Assembly: GCA_009780855.1 (NCBI GenBank)
Contig: WQZG01000008.1
Location: 1-64,000, forward strand
Length of the DNA stretch: 64,000 bases
Direction: 5' to 3'
Source: Treponema sp.
Lineage (GTDB): Bacteria; Spirochaetota; Spirochaetia; Treponematales; Breznakiellaceae
The position numbers and the translations under genes are program-made. Each line of letters opens with the position of its first letter. The stretch's first letter is position 1. Shown here piece after piece: positions 45,662 through 54,814 of the stretch. The notes beneath the pieces were generated by a model that did no database searches, was not told where the DNA came from, and saw only the letters and a program-made list of their open reading frames with translations.

Positions 45662-46720
45662 TCAAACTTTAAATCCCACTGTAGGCAGTGCCTCAACAGC
45701 CTCCCTTTTAAGCTGATCAGTCACCTGGGCATAAATCTGCGTAGTCTTTACATCGGTATGCCCCAGGAGTTTTGACAGGGTAAAAATATCGACTCTGGCC
45801 AGTAAAGACTGGACGGCAAAGGTATGACGGGCAGTATGCCAGCCGATATTTTTTTTTACTCCGGCATCATTGGCCCATTGTTTAAGTCTTAAAAAATGAC
45901 AATGGGAGACTTGGCTTAATTCCTTAAAAATTGGTGAACGATAATCATGGATCATCCCATCATTTATCATATCCCAGGCTGTAGAGTTAAGAGGTATACA
46001 TACTTGCTCATCTGTTTTTTCCTGCCTTTTTACCAACTGCAGCGGTGAGTATTCGATATCTCCCCAGGTTAACGATTTTAAGTCCGAGATACGCAGACCA
46101 GTGTTGCAAGCAAAGAAAAAGGCTCTTCGGACTTCATCGCCCTGCGGAAAATCCAATGGAGTTTTAGCCATGGCTTTAAGTTCATCAGCATTTAACCAGA
46201 TACGTTTCGACTTTGGCGTTTTTAATCTTTGGACATTTTTTGTAGGATTTTTGGGAATAATATTTTTGCGGACTGCTGTGTTAAGCGCTGTCCTAATTAC
46301 CCTGGTATAGGTTTCTGCGGTACTTATTGCAATCTTCTCCAATAACCATTTTCTAAAATTTTCAAACCAGGTCTCGGTTATTTGAGCAAGCTGAATGGTA
46401 GTTCCTCCAGGGTATTTTTTTAAAATACTCAGGACAGATCTAATAGCTGTACACCTGTCTTTTTTTTTCTGGGTATAGGTTTTGTCGATAAATGCATACA
46501 AAGACTGTCTGCCGGCAATAGAATCTACAATACCCCATTCCTCGGTAAAAACCTGCTGGGATCGTTTTGCCAGCGCAATTTTTGCCAGACGCATAGTCTC
46601 TTTATCAACAGCTTTGTCTCCGGTAATAATAAGCCCGTTAAGCTTCTCCCTTGTTCTCTTGCCGGCATGATAAATATCCAGGTATACCTGACTCCGGTTG
46701 ATCCATATATTTACACCCAT
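45662..46720 (-). CDS. int: Tyrosine recombinase / phage integrase
   Basis: NTGLRISDLKSLTW, WHTARHTFAVQSL, LLGHTDVKTTQIYAQV; adjacent to attR. Confidence 0.92.
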   Translation of the reverse strand: MGVNIWINRSQVYLDIYHAGKRTREKLNGLIITGDKAVDKETMRLAKIALAKRSQQVFTEEWGIVDSIAGRQSLYAFIDKTYTQKKKDRCTAIRSVLSILKKYPGGTTIQLAQITETWFENFRKWLLEKIAISTAETYTRVIRTALNTAVRKNIIPKNPTKNVQRLKTPKSKRIWLNADELKAMAKTPLDFPQGDEVRRAFFFACNTGLRISDLKSLTWGDIEYSPLQLVKRQEKTDEQVCIPLNSTAWDMINDGMIHDYRSPIFKELSQVSHCHFLRLKQWANDAGVKKNIGWHTARHTFAVQSLLARVDIFTLSKLLGHTDVKTTQIYAQVTDQLKREAVEALPTVGFKV

Positions 46721-46737
46721 AAGATCTCCTATAAATC

Positions 46738-46757
46738 TGCTTACATACAGCTTACAA
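46738..46757. promoter_or_regulatory. Putative integrase arm-type site (right)
   Basis: tgcttacatacagcttacaa; counterpart of 7238-7257. Confidence 0.5.
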
Positions 46758-46875
46758 AAAAAGAGTAATACAGGGAACTAAAAAGCACAAGGGGGAAAAT
46801 GTTTTTTATTTAATTCTATATATTATATAGAATTATGAACATACGGGAACTATTGGGAACTACCGGGAAATAGCG

Positions 46876-48504
46876 TTAGAAGTTGTAGGTATAGTATTCA
46901 TCGCAGTCAGCGCATTCCTCCGGGTAATTTCCTTTGGTATGTTGGATATAAAGATCATTGCCGTACATAGGTTCAGCGGACATCCAGATTTCCTGTAAAG
47001 GCCGGGTAAATGCATTGAACCGGTCCACAGTCCCGCCGGAGTCAAGTATTTCACGGCAGCGTAAAACAGTTCCGTCAAGGGCAATGTTCATATCCCTCAT
47101 CAAATGCCAGCAGGGACGCCGCTGGACAGGCGAAAGATCGGAAGCCTGTAATTTGGGCAGCTTATTGCAGAAGTGATCGTATTTCTGAATAATTACGTGG
47201 TTAGCGCTCCCGCTTTTTACGGTTCCCTGCGGCGATTGGGCAGCGGGCGCTTCTTTCCAGTGCCGGTAAAACGCCTCAATATCGTCTTCCGCGCCCTTAA
47301 AACGTACGGCCTGAACATAGGCGCTGCCGGGGAAAAGCTGCAGGAGCTGATTGGCACAATCGGCAGCCTCGGTAAAACCGGAACCGCGGATTTCCCTGTA
47401 GCGGTTGGGATCAAAGGCATCCAGGGAAACGACCCATGACAGCGGAGAAGCAAGCAGATTACCGGCCCGTGCTGCTGCGTTTTTAGCTTCTGACGCCAGA
47501 GTTTCCAGTTCCGAAGTTTTCCAGCCGACGCCAGATGTTTCAATTACAAGCGATAATTCCGGCCGCTGCAGAACCATGCGGATCAAGTCCATTTTTTGGG
47601 GATGGAGCGCCGGTTCGCCCCAAAGCGACATTGAAATAACAGCATCACCGGAAAAATCAACAATTTTATCCAGAAGCAGCCTGAATTTTTCAGGCTCCAT
47701 TATAGCTTTGCCTGACTGTCCCCTGCCGGACCACGGACAAAAAGAACAGGCCTGGGGGCAGGCTTCGCAAACCTGGATATTGTAAAAAGCAGGCAGAGTA
47801 CGCAGAAGTTCCGGATTTTTTTCTATGATCGCTTCGGCATCCTGGGCTTTTGGAAAATTAACGCTTGCCTGCAGCCAGCGGTTGAGCAGCAGAAGATTGC
47901 GCCTGGAATCTGCTGCAAGGCATATCCGGTAGTGTCTAAGGTCAACCGGAGAAATCTCGGTTTCTATGTCAAATGCGTTAATGTCTTTTTGAATTGCCTG
48001 GAAAATTGCGTCCCTTTCTACAGGTACATCGCCTTCTTTATCAATATTGAACAGAACACCGGCGGTTCCGGCTGAAAGAAGTTCCGGCGCGAATCCCAGC
48101 GGGTAGCCGTCCGCGTAGGAATATTCGGCCGCATAACGGACATGACGGTCCGTTAAGGCGGCGGCCAGCGCCGGATCGAGGAAGGGGCAATCGGCCCAGG
48201 CAAAATAAGCTAAATCGTAACCGGACTGTTCGCGGGAAATTGCGTTTAATAGTTCTCTGCGGGTCCATTTTGGGGAAGTTACAAGAGAAAATTCCTTTAC
48301 TTTGCTTTCGCAGCCGGTTTCTCCGGAAAAACCCGGGTAATCCATGCCCTCCCGGCCCAAAAGGACAACTTTTTCTGTAAAAGGAAACAGCTGTGACTGC
48401 CGAACAGCCAGATCGAAGCTGCTTTTTTCCAATCCTGCCAGGGGAATAAACGCTTCTTTGCCAAGGCTGCCGCCGTACAGGACCGTAATGGCTTTCATAT
48501 ACAA
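46876..48504 (-). CDS. Spiro-SPASM-type radical SAM/SPASM protein
   Basis: QVCEACPQACSFCPWSG radical-SAM-like Cys motif, C-terminal SPASM cysteines (RPCWHLMRDMNIALDGTVLRCRE...CADCDEYYTYNF). Confidence 0.82.
   Translation of the reverse strand: MYMKAITVLYGGSLGKEAFIPLAGLEKSSFDLAVRQSQLFPFTEKVVLLGREGMDYPGFSGETGCESKVKEFSLVTSPKWTRRELLNAISREQSGYDLAYFAWADCPFLDPALAAALTDRHVRYAAEYSYADGYPLGFAPELLSAGTAGVLFNIDKEGDVPVERDAIFQAIQKDINAFDIETEISPVDLRHYRICLAADSRRNLLLLNRWLQASVNFPKAQDAEAIIEKNPELLRTLPAFYNIQVCEACPQACSFCPWSGRGQSGKAIMEPEKFRLLLDKIVDFSGDAVISMSLWGEPALHPQKMDLIRMVLQRPELSLVIETSGVGWKTSELETLASEAKNAAARAGNLLASPLSWVVSLDAFDPNRYREIRGSGFTEAADCANQLLQLFPGSAYVQAVRFKGAEDDIEAFYRHWKEAPAAQSPQGTVKSGSANHVIIQKYDHFCNKLPKLQASDLSPVQRRPCWHLMRDMNIALDGTVLRCREILDSGGTVDRFNAFTRPLQEIWMSAEPMYGNDLYIQHTKGNYPEECADCDEYYTYNF
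46877..46900. repeat. attR core
   Basis: Identical to 7161-7184. Confidence 0.9.
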
Positions 48505-48620
48505 GTTTTATCGGCAATTTAGCAAGCTCATTTTACGGTTGAGTAATAAAAAGGTAGTCGCAGACCTTTGGTCTGAGTCCATAATGTGTCTACATTATGG
48601 ACAGACATTATTTTGAAACT

Positions 48621-49262
48621 TTACAACAGGGACCGGACTACTTTTTGGGCAAGTTCCAGATTTTTGGTATTTGCGACCACAAAAACGCCGATCTCCTGAT
48701 CCCCGAATATTTTTTTCATTTGATCGTTACCGGTTATGCTTATACCGCAAACCGGAGTTTTTTCTCCGGTCGGGACGGGCTGGTAACTGTCTGTATTCAG
48801 TATATCAAACGACAGGAGCCGTGTTCCAAGGGCAGATAAATCCTCGCCCGGGAAAAGATCGCTTACATTCATGAACATGCCTGACCTGGCGTTGCGGGCG
48901 CCGTTGTCCATGTCAGCTATCATGACATCGAGATCGCCGGTGGAAACAACAGCGGCAGCTTTCATTATACTGGCCATGTTCGCCATTGGATCATTTGATA
49001 ACTGATTATCATTTTGCGATTCGCCCATGATCATCGGGGTAAACAGGGGGGCTTTGCCGTCAATGCTTAAGTCCGGAATGCTGTTCAATAGTGCGGCGCC
49101 GTAATCGGAAACAGCGCTTTCGTTTACATATAACGAACAAAACGCTATTTGAAAAGGAGAAGTTTTATTCCCGCCCGATGAACATCCCAAAAATGTAAAT
49201 ACCAGAACACCGGCAATCAATAAGGCAAATCCGTTTTTTATTAATGCTGATTTATTTTTCAT
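48621..49262 (-). CDS. Hypothetical lipoprotein
   Basis: Lipobox FTFLGCSSGG. Confidence 0.65.
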   Translation of the reverse strand: MKNKSALIKNGFALLIAGVLVFTFLGCSSGGNKTSPFQIAFCSLYVNESAVSDYGAALLNSIPDLSIDGKAPLFTPMIMGESQNDNQLSNDPMANMASIMKAAAVVSTGDLDVMIADMDNGARNARSGMFMNVSDLFPGEDLSALGTRLLSFDILNTDSYQPVPTGEKTPVCGISITGNDQMKKIFGDQEIGVFVVANTKNLELAQKVVRSLL

Positions 49263-49303
49263 TTTTTACCCTCTGTTTGTTTATTATGTTAAACTAACTT
49301 ATT

Positions 49304-50602
49304 TTGTTGCATTGCCGAAGGTTGTGCAATGCCTGCCCGCCATGCCGCCTAAAAAAATTTCCCGCCGATCAACGGCTTTTAAATTTTGCCGGTCTAAAAT
49401 ATACTGACCCAATGGACGGCAAGATGACAGTATCTGAACTCACCGCAAAGATCCGCCAAATTATCGAAGGAAATTTTCCGTCGGTTACGGTGGAAGGCGA
49501 ACTATCCAACTGCCGGCCGTCCAGCACCGGCCATTTATATTTCACGCTTAAAGATTCAGACGCGGCCATATCCGGGATTATGTTCAGAAACAGGCTTGGG
49601 TTTTTGAGGTTTAATCCAAAGGACGGTATGCTCCTCAGGGTAAAAGGGAGCCTTTCTGTTTACGCGCAGCGCGGAACCTATTCTATAGTGGCCGAGGAAA
49701 TGGAACTGGCCGGAGAAGGCGAGATCCTGGCAATGCTTGAGGAACGCAAGAGGAAACTTGCCGCGGAAGGTTTGTTTGACGAAGGCCGCAAAAAACCGAT
49801 ACCCCGCTTCCCGCAGACTGTAGGCGTTGTAAGTTCTCCCACTGGCGCGGCGGTAAGGGATATAATAAATATTATTACACGGCGCTGCGGCGGGATAAAA
49901 GTAATAATACTGCCGGCTCCTGTACAGGGGAATGAGGCCGGGGGGATTATTGCGCGCCGTATAGAGCAGGCCAATTTTTGGAAACTTGCGGACGTTCTTA
50001 TTGTGGGCCGCGGAGGCGGTTCCCTGGAGGACCTTCTCCCGTTTTCCGAAGAAGCCGTTGTACGTGCAATCGCCGCGTCCAAAATTCCTGTGATAAGCGC
50101 GGTGGGCCACGAGATAGACTGGAGTCTTTGCGACTTTGCCGCTGACCTGCGGGCCCCTACCCCGTCAGCCGCGGCCGAACTGGTAAGCGAGGACCGCGAA
50201 ATAACAAGGGAAAAAGTTGCGTCCCTCAAGGCGTCTTTAATACAGACAATACAGGCCAGATTGGAAAATATAAGGCTGTCCCTTAAACCATTTAATCCGG
50301 AAGACCTTGAATACAGGTTCCGTTCAATACTCCAGCCAATCCTTGTTAGATTTGACGACGCCAAGGAAGCCCTGCTCATGGATCTGAACGCCAAAGTAGA
50401 AGACCTGCGCATAAGGCTGCAAATTGCGGGTACAGCGCTTGAAACGGCAAGCCCAATCAAAATTCTGGAACGCGGTTATGCGGTAGTAACACATGCCGGC
50501 GGTAAAACAGGCAAAGCAATAAGACGCAGCAACGAAGTAAAAAAAGGCGAATGCCTGGAAATAAGGCTGATGGAAGGGAAAATTGAAGCGGTAAGCAGAT
50601 GA
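49304..50602 (+). CDS. xseA: Exodeoxyribonuclease VII large subunit (start probably ATG near 49411)
   Basis: MTVSELTAKIRQIIEGNFPSVTVEGELSNCRPSSTGHLYFTLKD; GRGGGSLEDLLPFSEEAVVRAI. Confidence 0.93.
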   Translation: MLHCRRLCNACPPCRLKKFPADQRLLNFAGLKYTDPMDGKMTVSELTAKIRQIIEGNFPSVTVEGELSNCRPSSTGHLYFTLKDSDAAISGIMFRNRLGFLRFNPKDGMLLRVKGSLSVYAQRGTYSIVAEEMELAGEGEILAMLEERKRKLAAEGLFDEGRKKPIPRFPQTVGVVSSPTGAAVRDIINIITRRCGGIKVIILPAPVQGNEAGGIIARRIEQANFWKLADVLIVGRGGGSLEDLLPFSEEAVVRAIAASKIPVISAVGHEIDWSLCDFAADLRAPTPSAAAELVSEDREITREKVASLKASLIQTIQARLENIRLSLKPFNPEDLEYRFRSILQPILVRFDDAKEALLMDLNAKVEDLRIRLQIAGTALETASPIKILERGYAVVTHAGGKTGKAIRRSNEVKKGECLEIRLMEGKIEAVSR

Positions 50603-50603
50603 A

Positions 50604-50639
50604 GTGGGGAGTGGGGAGTAGGGAGTAGGGAGTGGGGAG
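50604..50639. repeat. G-rich heptamer microsatellite between xseA and xseB
   Basis: gtggggagtggggagtagggagtagggagtggggag. Confidence 0.85.
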
Positions 50640-50671
50640 AAAAGTGAAGAGTTTATAGTGAAGGATGATTT

Positions 50672-50935
50672 ATGGCTAAAACTTTAAAGAATATTGAAAC
50701 CGGCAAAACGCTGGAGGACAGGCTCTCGAGGCTTGAACTGCTAAGTGATCAGATCCGCAAGCCGGATATTACTCTGGATGACGCGCTCAAGGCTTTTGAC
50801 GAAGGTATAAAACTGGCGCGTTCACTGGAAAAAGAACTGGAAAAAATCCAGAACCGTATTGAGATTCTTACAAGCGGAGCCGAAGCAAAGGCCGCCGACG
50901 CTCCGGAACTGGAACTGTTTGATTCGGCTGAATAA
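50672..50935 (+). CDS. xseB: Exodeoxyribonuclease VII small subunit
   Basis: LEDRLSRLELLSDQIRKPDITLDDALKAFDEGIKLARSLEKEL. Confidence 0.9.
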   Translation: MAKTLKNIETGKTLEDRLSRLELLSDQIRKPDITLDDALKAFDEGIKLARSLEKELEKIQNRIEILTSGAEAKAADAPELELFDSAE

Positions 50936-50942
50936 TTTTGTA

Positions 50943-52724
50943 ATGCCGTCAGCCGCACAGGACACAAAAATAAAAATTCTCCCACCGGAAGAAGCAAAAA
51001 AAATCGCTGCCGGAGAAGTGATTGACAGGCCCTGTGCCCTGGTGCGCGAGTTTATGGACAATTCCCTTGACGCGTCCGCGTCGGAAATTGATGTATCCGT
51101 GGACGGCGGCGGCATAATCCGCACCGAGGTCAGCGACAACGGCAGCGGCATGGACCTGCAGGATTTGGAACTTTGCTGCCTTGCTCACGCGACCAGCAAA
51201 ATCCGTTCGGTAGCTGACCTTGAAAAAGCTGTAACCCTGGGGTTCAGGGGGGAAGCCCTGTCAGCGGCCGCCGCTGTTTCGCATCTGGAAATTTGTACAA
51301 GCCGCGGCGGCCTTAATGCCTGGAAACTGGAAACAGGTCCGGGCACGGCAGAAGCGCGCGCGGTGCAGAGCAGGCGGACAAAAGGAACCAGTGTCAGGGC
51401 TAGCGGTTTGTTTGACGCGCTTCCGGCCCGCAGACGTTTTCTTAAAAGGGAAAGCAGCGAGGCGGCTGCATGTTTAGCGGTTTTTAAAGATAAAGCTTTG
51501 GTTTTCCCGGAACACAGTTTTAGGTTCTTCCAGGACGGGAAACTTAAAGCTTTTTACGCACCCCGGGAGTCGCTTAAGGAAAGATTCAGTGAAATCGCGC
51601 TGGCCGGCGCCGAAGAAAAATTTTGTTACGAAATAACAGTTCTGGGGCAGGGCTATAAAATTGTCATTGTATTCGGAGGGCCCGAACTCTCCAGAACCGA
51701 CAGACGGCAGCAATATGTTTTTGCAAACCGCCGCCGCATTCAGGATTATTCATTGCTGCAGGCCCTGGAATACGGAACCCGCGGATGGTTTCCCAACAAC
51801 ACCCACCCGGTTGGCGCGGTCTATATCGACATTGATCCTGCCCTGGCGGATTTTAACATCCACCCTGCAAAGCGCGAAGTTCGTTTTGCGGACATCGGCG
51901 CCATACATCATTCGATTACAAAAGCGCTGGAAAACTTCAGGCGCAGGACTTACGCGGGATTTGCGGATACCGCAACCGCAACCGCGGGCGAAAATAATAA
52001 AAACAGTTTGTTCGCACAAGCACTGGAAGCCGAAACACCGGCCGCAAAAACAATGGCTGCGGAAAAACCGGCAGAGCAATCATTTTCTTACAATAAATCG
52101 GCTGCGTTACCGATCACGCAGATCGCCGCAGAACAAAATTTTTCATATGAGGCCGGTAATGCCGCGGAATCAGGGAACAACGCGGTAATTTTTCTGGGCC
52201 GCCTGTTTGACCTTTTCATTCTTGTAAAAAAAAATGACAGACTTTATATAATCGATCAGCACGCGGCTCATGAACGCATTCTATATGATCGTTTTATCAA
52301 TAAAAAAATAAAACGGCAGGAACTGCTTGTGCCTATCCCATTTTCTGCAGAAACCGAAGAAGACAGCGCCTACCTCGCCGGCAGGCAAAAGGATCTGGCT
52401 GATTTGGGAATTGTGATAAACCGGGACCAGACAGGATCCGGATGGCACATTGAAGCATTGCCTGACGGCTGGAAATGTCCGGATGCAGAAACTGTCAGAG
52501 AAATCCTTAACTTAAAAAACGCCGATAAGAATCTCGCGGAGCACTGGGCCGCTGCATTTTCCTGCCATTCGGCGATAAAAGACGGAACCTGGCTCGACGA
52601 TAAAACCGCCCTGGCCCTTGCCGAAGAAGCAATCGGGCTGGAAGACCCCCGCTGCCCGCACGGCAGACCAATCTGGGCAGAGATAAAAAAAGAAGATCTT
52701 TTAAAAGCGGTAAAGCGGACCTAA
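50943..52724 (+). CDS. mutL: DNA mismatch repair protein MutL
   Basis: ILPPEEAKKIAAGEVIDRPCALVREFMDNSLDA; GFRGEAL; C-terminal HAAHERILYDR. Confidence 0.95.
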   Translation: MPSAAQDTKIKILPPEEAKKIAAGEVIDRPCALVREFMDNSLDASASEIDVSVDGGGIIRTEVSDNGSGMDLQDLELCCLAHATSKIRSVADLEKAVTLGFRGEALSAAAAVSHLEICTSRGGLNAWKLETGPGTAEARAVQSRRTKGTSVRASGLFDALPARRRFLKRESSEAAACLAVFKDKALVFPEHSFRFFQDGKLKAFYAPRESLKERFSEIALAGAEEKFCYEITVLGQGYKIVIVFGGPELSRTDRRQQYVFANRRRIQDYSLLQALEYGTRGWFPNNTHPVGAVYIDIDPALADFNIHPAKREVRFADIGAIHHSITKALENFRRRTYAGFADTATATAGENNKNSLFAQALEAETPAAKTMAAEKPAEQSFSYNKSAALPITQIAAEQNFSYEAGNAAESGNNAVIFLGRLFDLFILVKKNDRLYIIDQHAAHERILYDRFINKKIKRQELLVPIPFSAETEEDSAYLAGRQKDLADLGIVINRDQTGSGWHIEALPDGWKCPDAETVREILNLKNADKNLAEHWAAAFSCHSAIKDGTWLDDKTALALAEEAIGLEDPRCPHGRPIWAEIKKEDLLKAVKRT

Positions 52725-52769
52725 CGCAGAGCGGCCAAACGCCGCGGAATAATATTTTATTCCCGCGCT

Positions 52770-53831
52770 TCATTTTGTTTTTATCTCCCCAGGATAAACG
52801 AAATTCGATTGTCTGCGCACTTCGTCCATTGTTTCCATTAATACAAGCGATTCGTTCCATGACATCACCGGGCTTTCGGTCTTTCCGGCACGGATGCAGT
52901 TCATGACTTCAACTGCCTCGTATCCGTAGCCGTTGGAAATATATTCGGGCTCATAATGGTAATTATATCGGTTGTCCAGAATCAAGTCGGCGCTGTGGGC
53001 CCAGGTAAACGCAGGGACATGAATTTTACCGGATGTTCCGTAAATCCAGGCGTCATTGATCATCTGGGTATTTATTGCCGACGCGTAAAAGGCCATGCGC
53101 GGCCCGCCGTATGACAGTATTACAAAAGCTTCTTCGTCAACGCCGGTGCTTCCCAAATAAAGCTGCGATTTTACGCTGCCGGGCCGGATGCCGCCAAAGA
53201 CCATGGAAATTAACGCAAGTGGATAAATGCCGGCGTCAAGCAGGGAGCCGCCCCCGAGCTCGGGATTGTAAACACGGCCGGCCGGATTAAACGGCGAATT
53301 AAACCCGAAGTTGGCCTGGACTATCTTTATTTCGCCGATCAAAGACTGCGCAAGCCACTCCCTGACTTTGCATAAAGGCGGTGTAAAACGGTTCCACATC
53401 GCTTCCATAAAAAAACAATTATTTTCCCGCGCCGTACTGATCATCTCCCGCAGCTCAGCGGAATTTAGCGCGGAAGGTTTTTCACAAAGCACTGCTTTCT
53501 TTGCCTTAAGCGCCTTTATGGTCATATCCCTGTGGGTATTGTTGGGAGTACCAATGTAAACAATATCAATTGATTTGTCTTCCAGCATTTGATCGTAATT
53601 GTCGCAGGCCTTTTCAACGCCGTGGCGGTTCGCAAAACCCCGTGCATTCTGCATGGTACGCGAGACAACCGCCAGCGGTTTGCCGCCAGCCGCCTTTAAC
53701 CCGATAATAAAACGATTGCTTATTCCGCCGGTTCCGGCCAGAGCCCAATTTAATGATTTTTCCATGGAAGTTATTTTATACCTGTTTGAACAATAAAGCA
53801 AATATTTGTGTCTGTCTGCAAAGTACGTCAT
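52770..53831 (-). CDS. Gfo/Idh/MocA-family oxidoreductase
   Basis: NWALAGTGGISNRFIIGLKAAGG...VLCEKPSALNSAELREM. Confidence 0.88.
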   Translation of the reverse strand: MTYFADRHKYLLYCSNRYKITSMEKSLNWALAGTGGISNRFIIGLKAAGGKPLAVVSRTMQNARGFANRHGVEKACDNYDQMLEDKSIDIVYIGTPNNTHRDMTIKALKAKKAVLCEKPSALNSAELREMISTARENNCFFMEAMWNRFTPPLCKVREWLAQSLIGEIKIVQANFGFNSPFNPAGRVYNPELGGGSLLDAGIYPLALISMVFGGIRPGSVKSQLYLGSTGVDEEAFVILSYGGPRMAFYASAINTQMINDAWIYGTSGKIHVPAFTWAHSADLILDNRYNYHYEPEYISNGYGYEAVEVMNCIRAGKTESPVMSWNESLVLMETMDEVRRQSNFVYPGEIKTK

Positions 53832-53868
53832 CCCAGCAGACGGTGTCAGCTTCGCAGAGGAGGTTCGC

Positions 53869-54159
53869 TTATGGGCAGATTAGTTTCTCCAGCTTGACTC
53901 TTGTGTTCAGAGGCAAAGATATTGTTTTTCTGCGTGACTTTTCGCCGGTAAGTATTACTATGTCTTTTTTGGCGCAGCCAAGAATTTCCGCCATAAATGA
54001 TCGCAGCTGTTCATTGGCCTTGTTGTCCTGCGGCGCCGCGGCTATTCGGATTCTAAGACGGCCTCCGCTGACTTCCCGGATTTCTGATCTGGACGATCCG
54101 GGAACAATATTCACATTCAGTCTTATTGTCCCGCTGTCAGCGGTAAAAAAATTTTCCAT
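53869..54159 (-). CDS. DUF167 (YggU-like) protein
   Basis: LNVNIVPGSSRSEI...LRIRIAAAPQDNKANEQLRSFMAEILG. Confidence 0.85.
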   Translation of the reverse strand: MENFFTADSGTIRLNVNIVPGSSRSEIREVSGGRLRIRIAAAPQDNKANEQLRSFMAEILGCAKKDIVILTGEKSRRKTISLPLNTRVKLEKLICP

Positions 54160-54196
54160 TTAAGAAACAAACAAATGAGTCATCTTATACGGCATA

Positions 54197-54757
54197 TTAC
54201 CTCCCTGGAAGCCAGCATTCCGGCCCAAGCCGCCATTCAAAGGAAAAAGCGGAAGCTCCGCTTGCCAGGGGCCGGATAACAAGATTGGTAACCATGGCGG
54301 CCCCAAAAGAAAACGGCTCCGGCTCAGCCGGAAACTGTTCCAAACCGGAAGCATCGGCAAGGGCGGCGCACAATAATGTTTTTGGAAATACTTTAATAAT
54401 TTTTTCGCAGGGAAAAGCCGCTGCCAAATCCGCGCACTGCAAATCCAGAATCGGTCCAAAAAAACAAAGCTCCGGACTTTGGATAAAGTCATTTTTGCCT
54501 GCGGTTATTTTACCATTATTTTTTAAACTGGCGTCCCTGATCACATGGGCCGTTTTTTTTAATTCCTCCCTGTTTAAACAGCGGGAAAGAACTGCCAGGG
54601 GAGCAACCGGCGGAAAGGACAGCGCGCCTTTATAACCGCCGGCGAAAAGTTTGAGTTTATAATCCTGCAGGAGTTTAAGACTGTCCCTGTGGGGAAGAAG
54701 AACCAGGAACCGCGCGGTTTTTTTAGAATTAACCGTATTCTTTTCAAGAGTTTTCAA
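54197..54757 (-). CDS. Hypothetical protein
   Basis: 186-aa ORF. Confidence 0.5.
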   Translation of the reverse strand: MKTLEKNTVNSKKTARFLVLLPHRDSLKLLQDYKLKLFAGGYKGALSFPPVAPLAVLSRCLNREELKKTAHVIRDASLKNNGKITAGKNDFIQSPELCFFGPILDLQCADLAAAFPCEKIIKVFPKTLLCAALADASGLEQFPAEPEPFSFGAAMVTNLVIRPLASGASAFSFEWRLGPECWLPGR

Positions 54758-54814
54758 AATTGTATTTCCATGTTATACTAACCGTGTAAAAAATGTAATA
54801 TATTGGGGATTATC

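Larger units (their letters stand above)
7161..46900. mobile_element. Integrated podovirus-type prophage (about 39.7 kb)
   Basis: 24-bp perfect direct repeats at both ends, two tyrosine recombinases, repressor, replication, terminase, portal, capsid, tail and lysis genes between them. Confidence 0.93.

Noticed and set aside
49369-50460. Minus-strand ORFs over xseA
   Set aside because: Shadow ORFs opposite a clear xseA gene.
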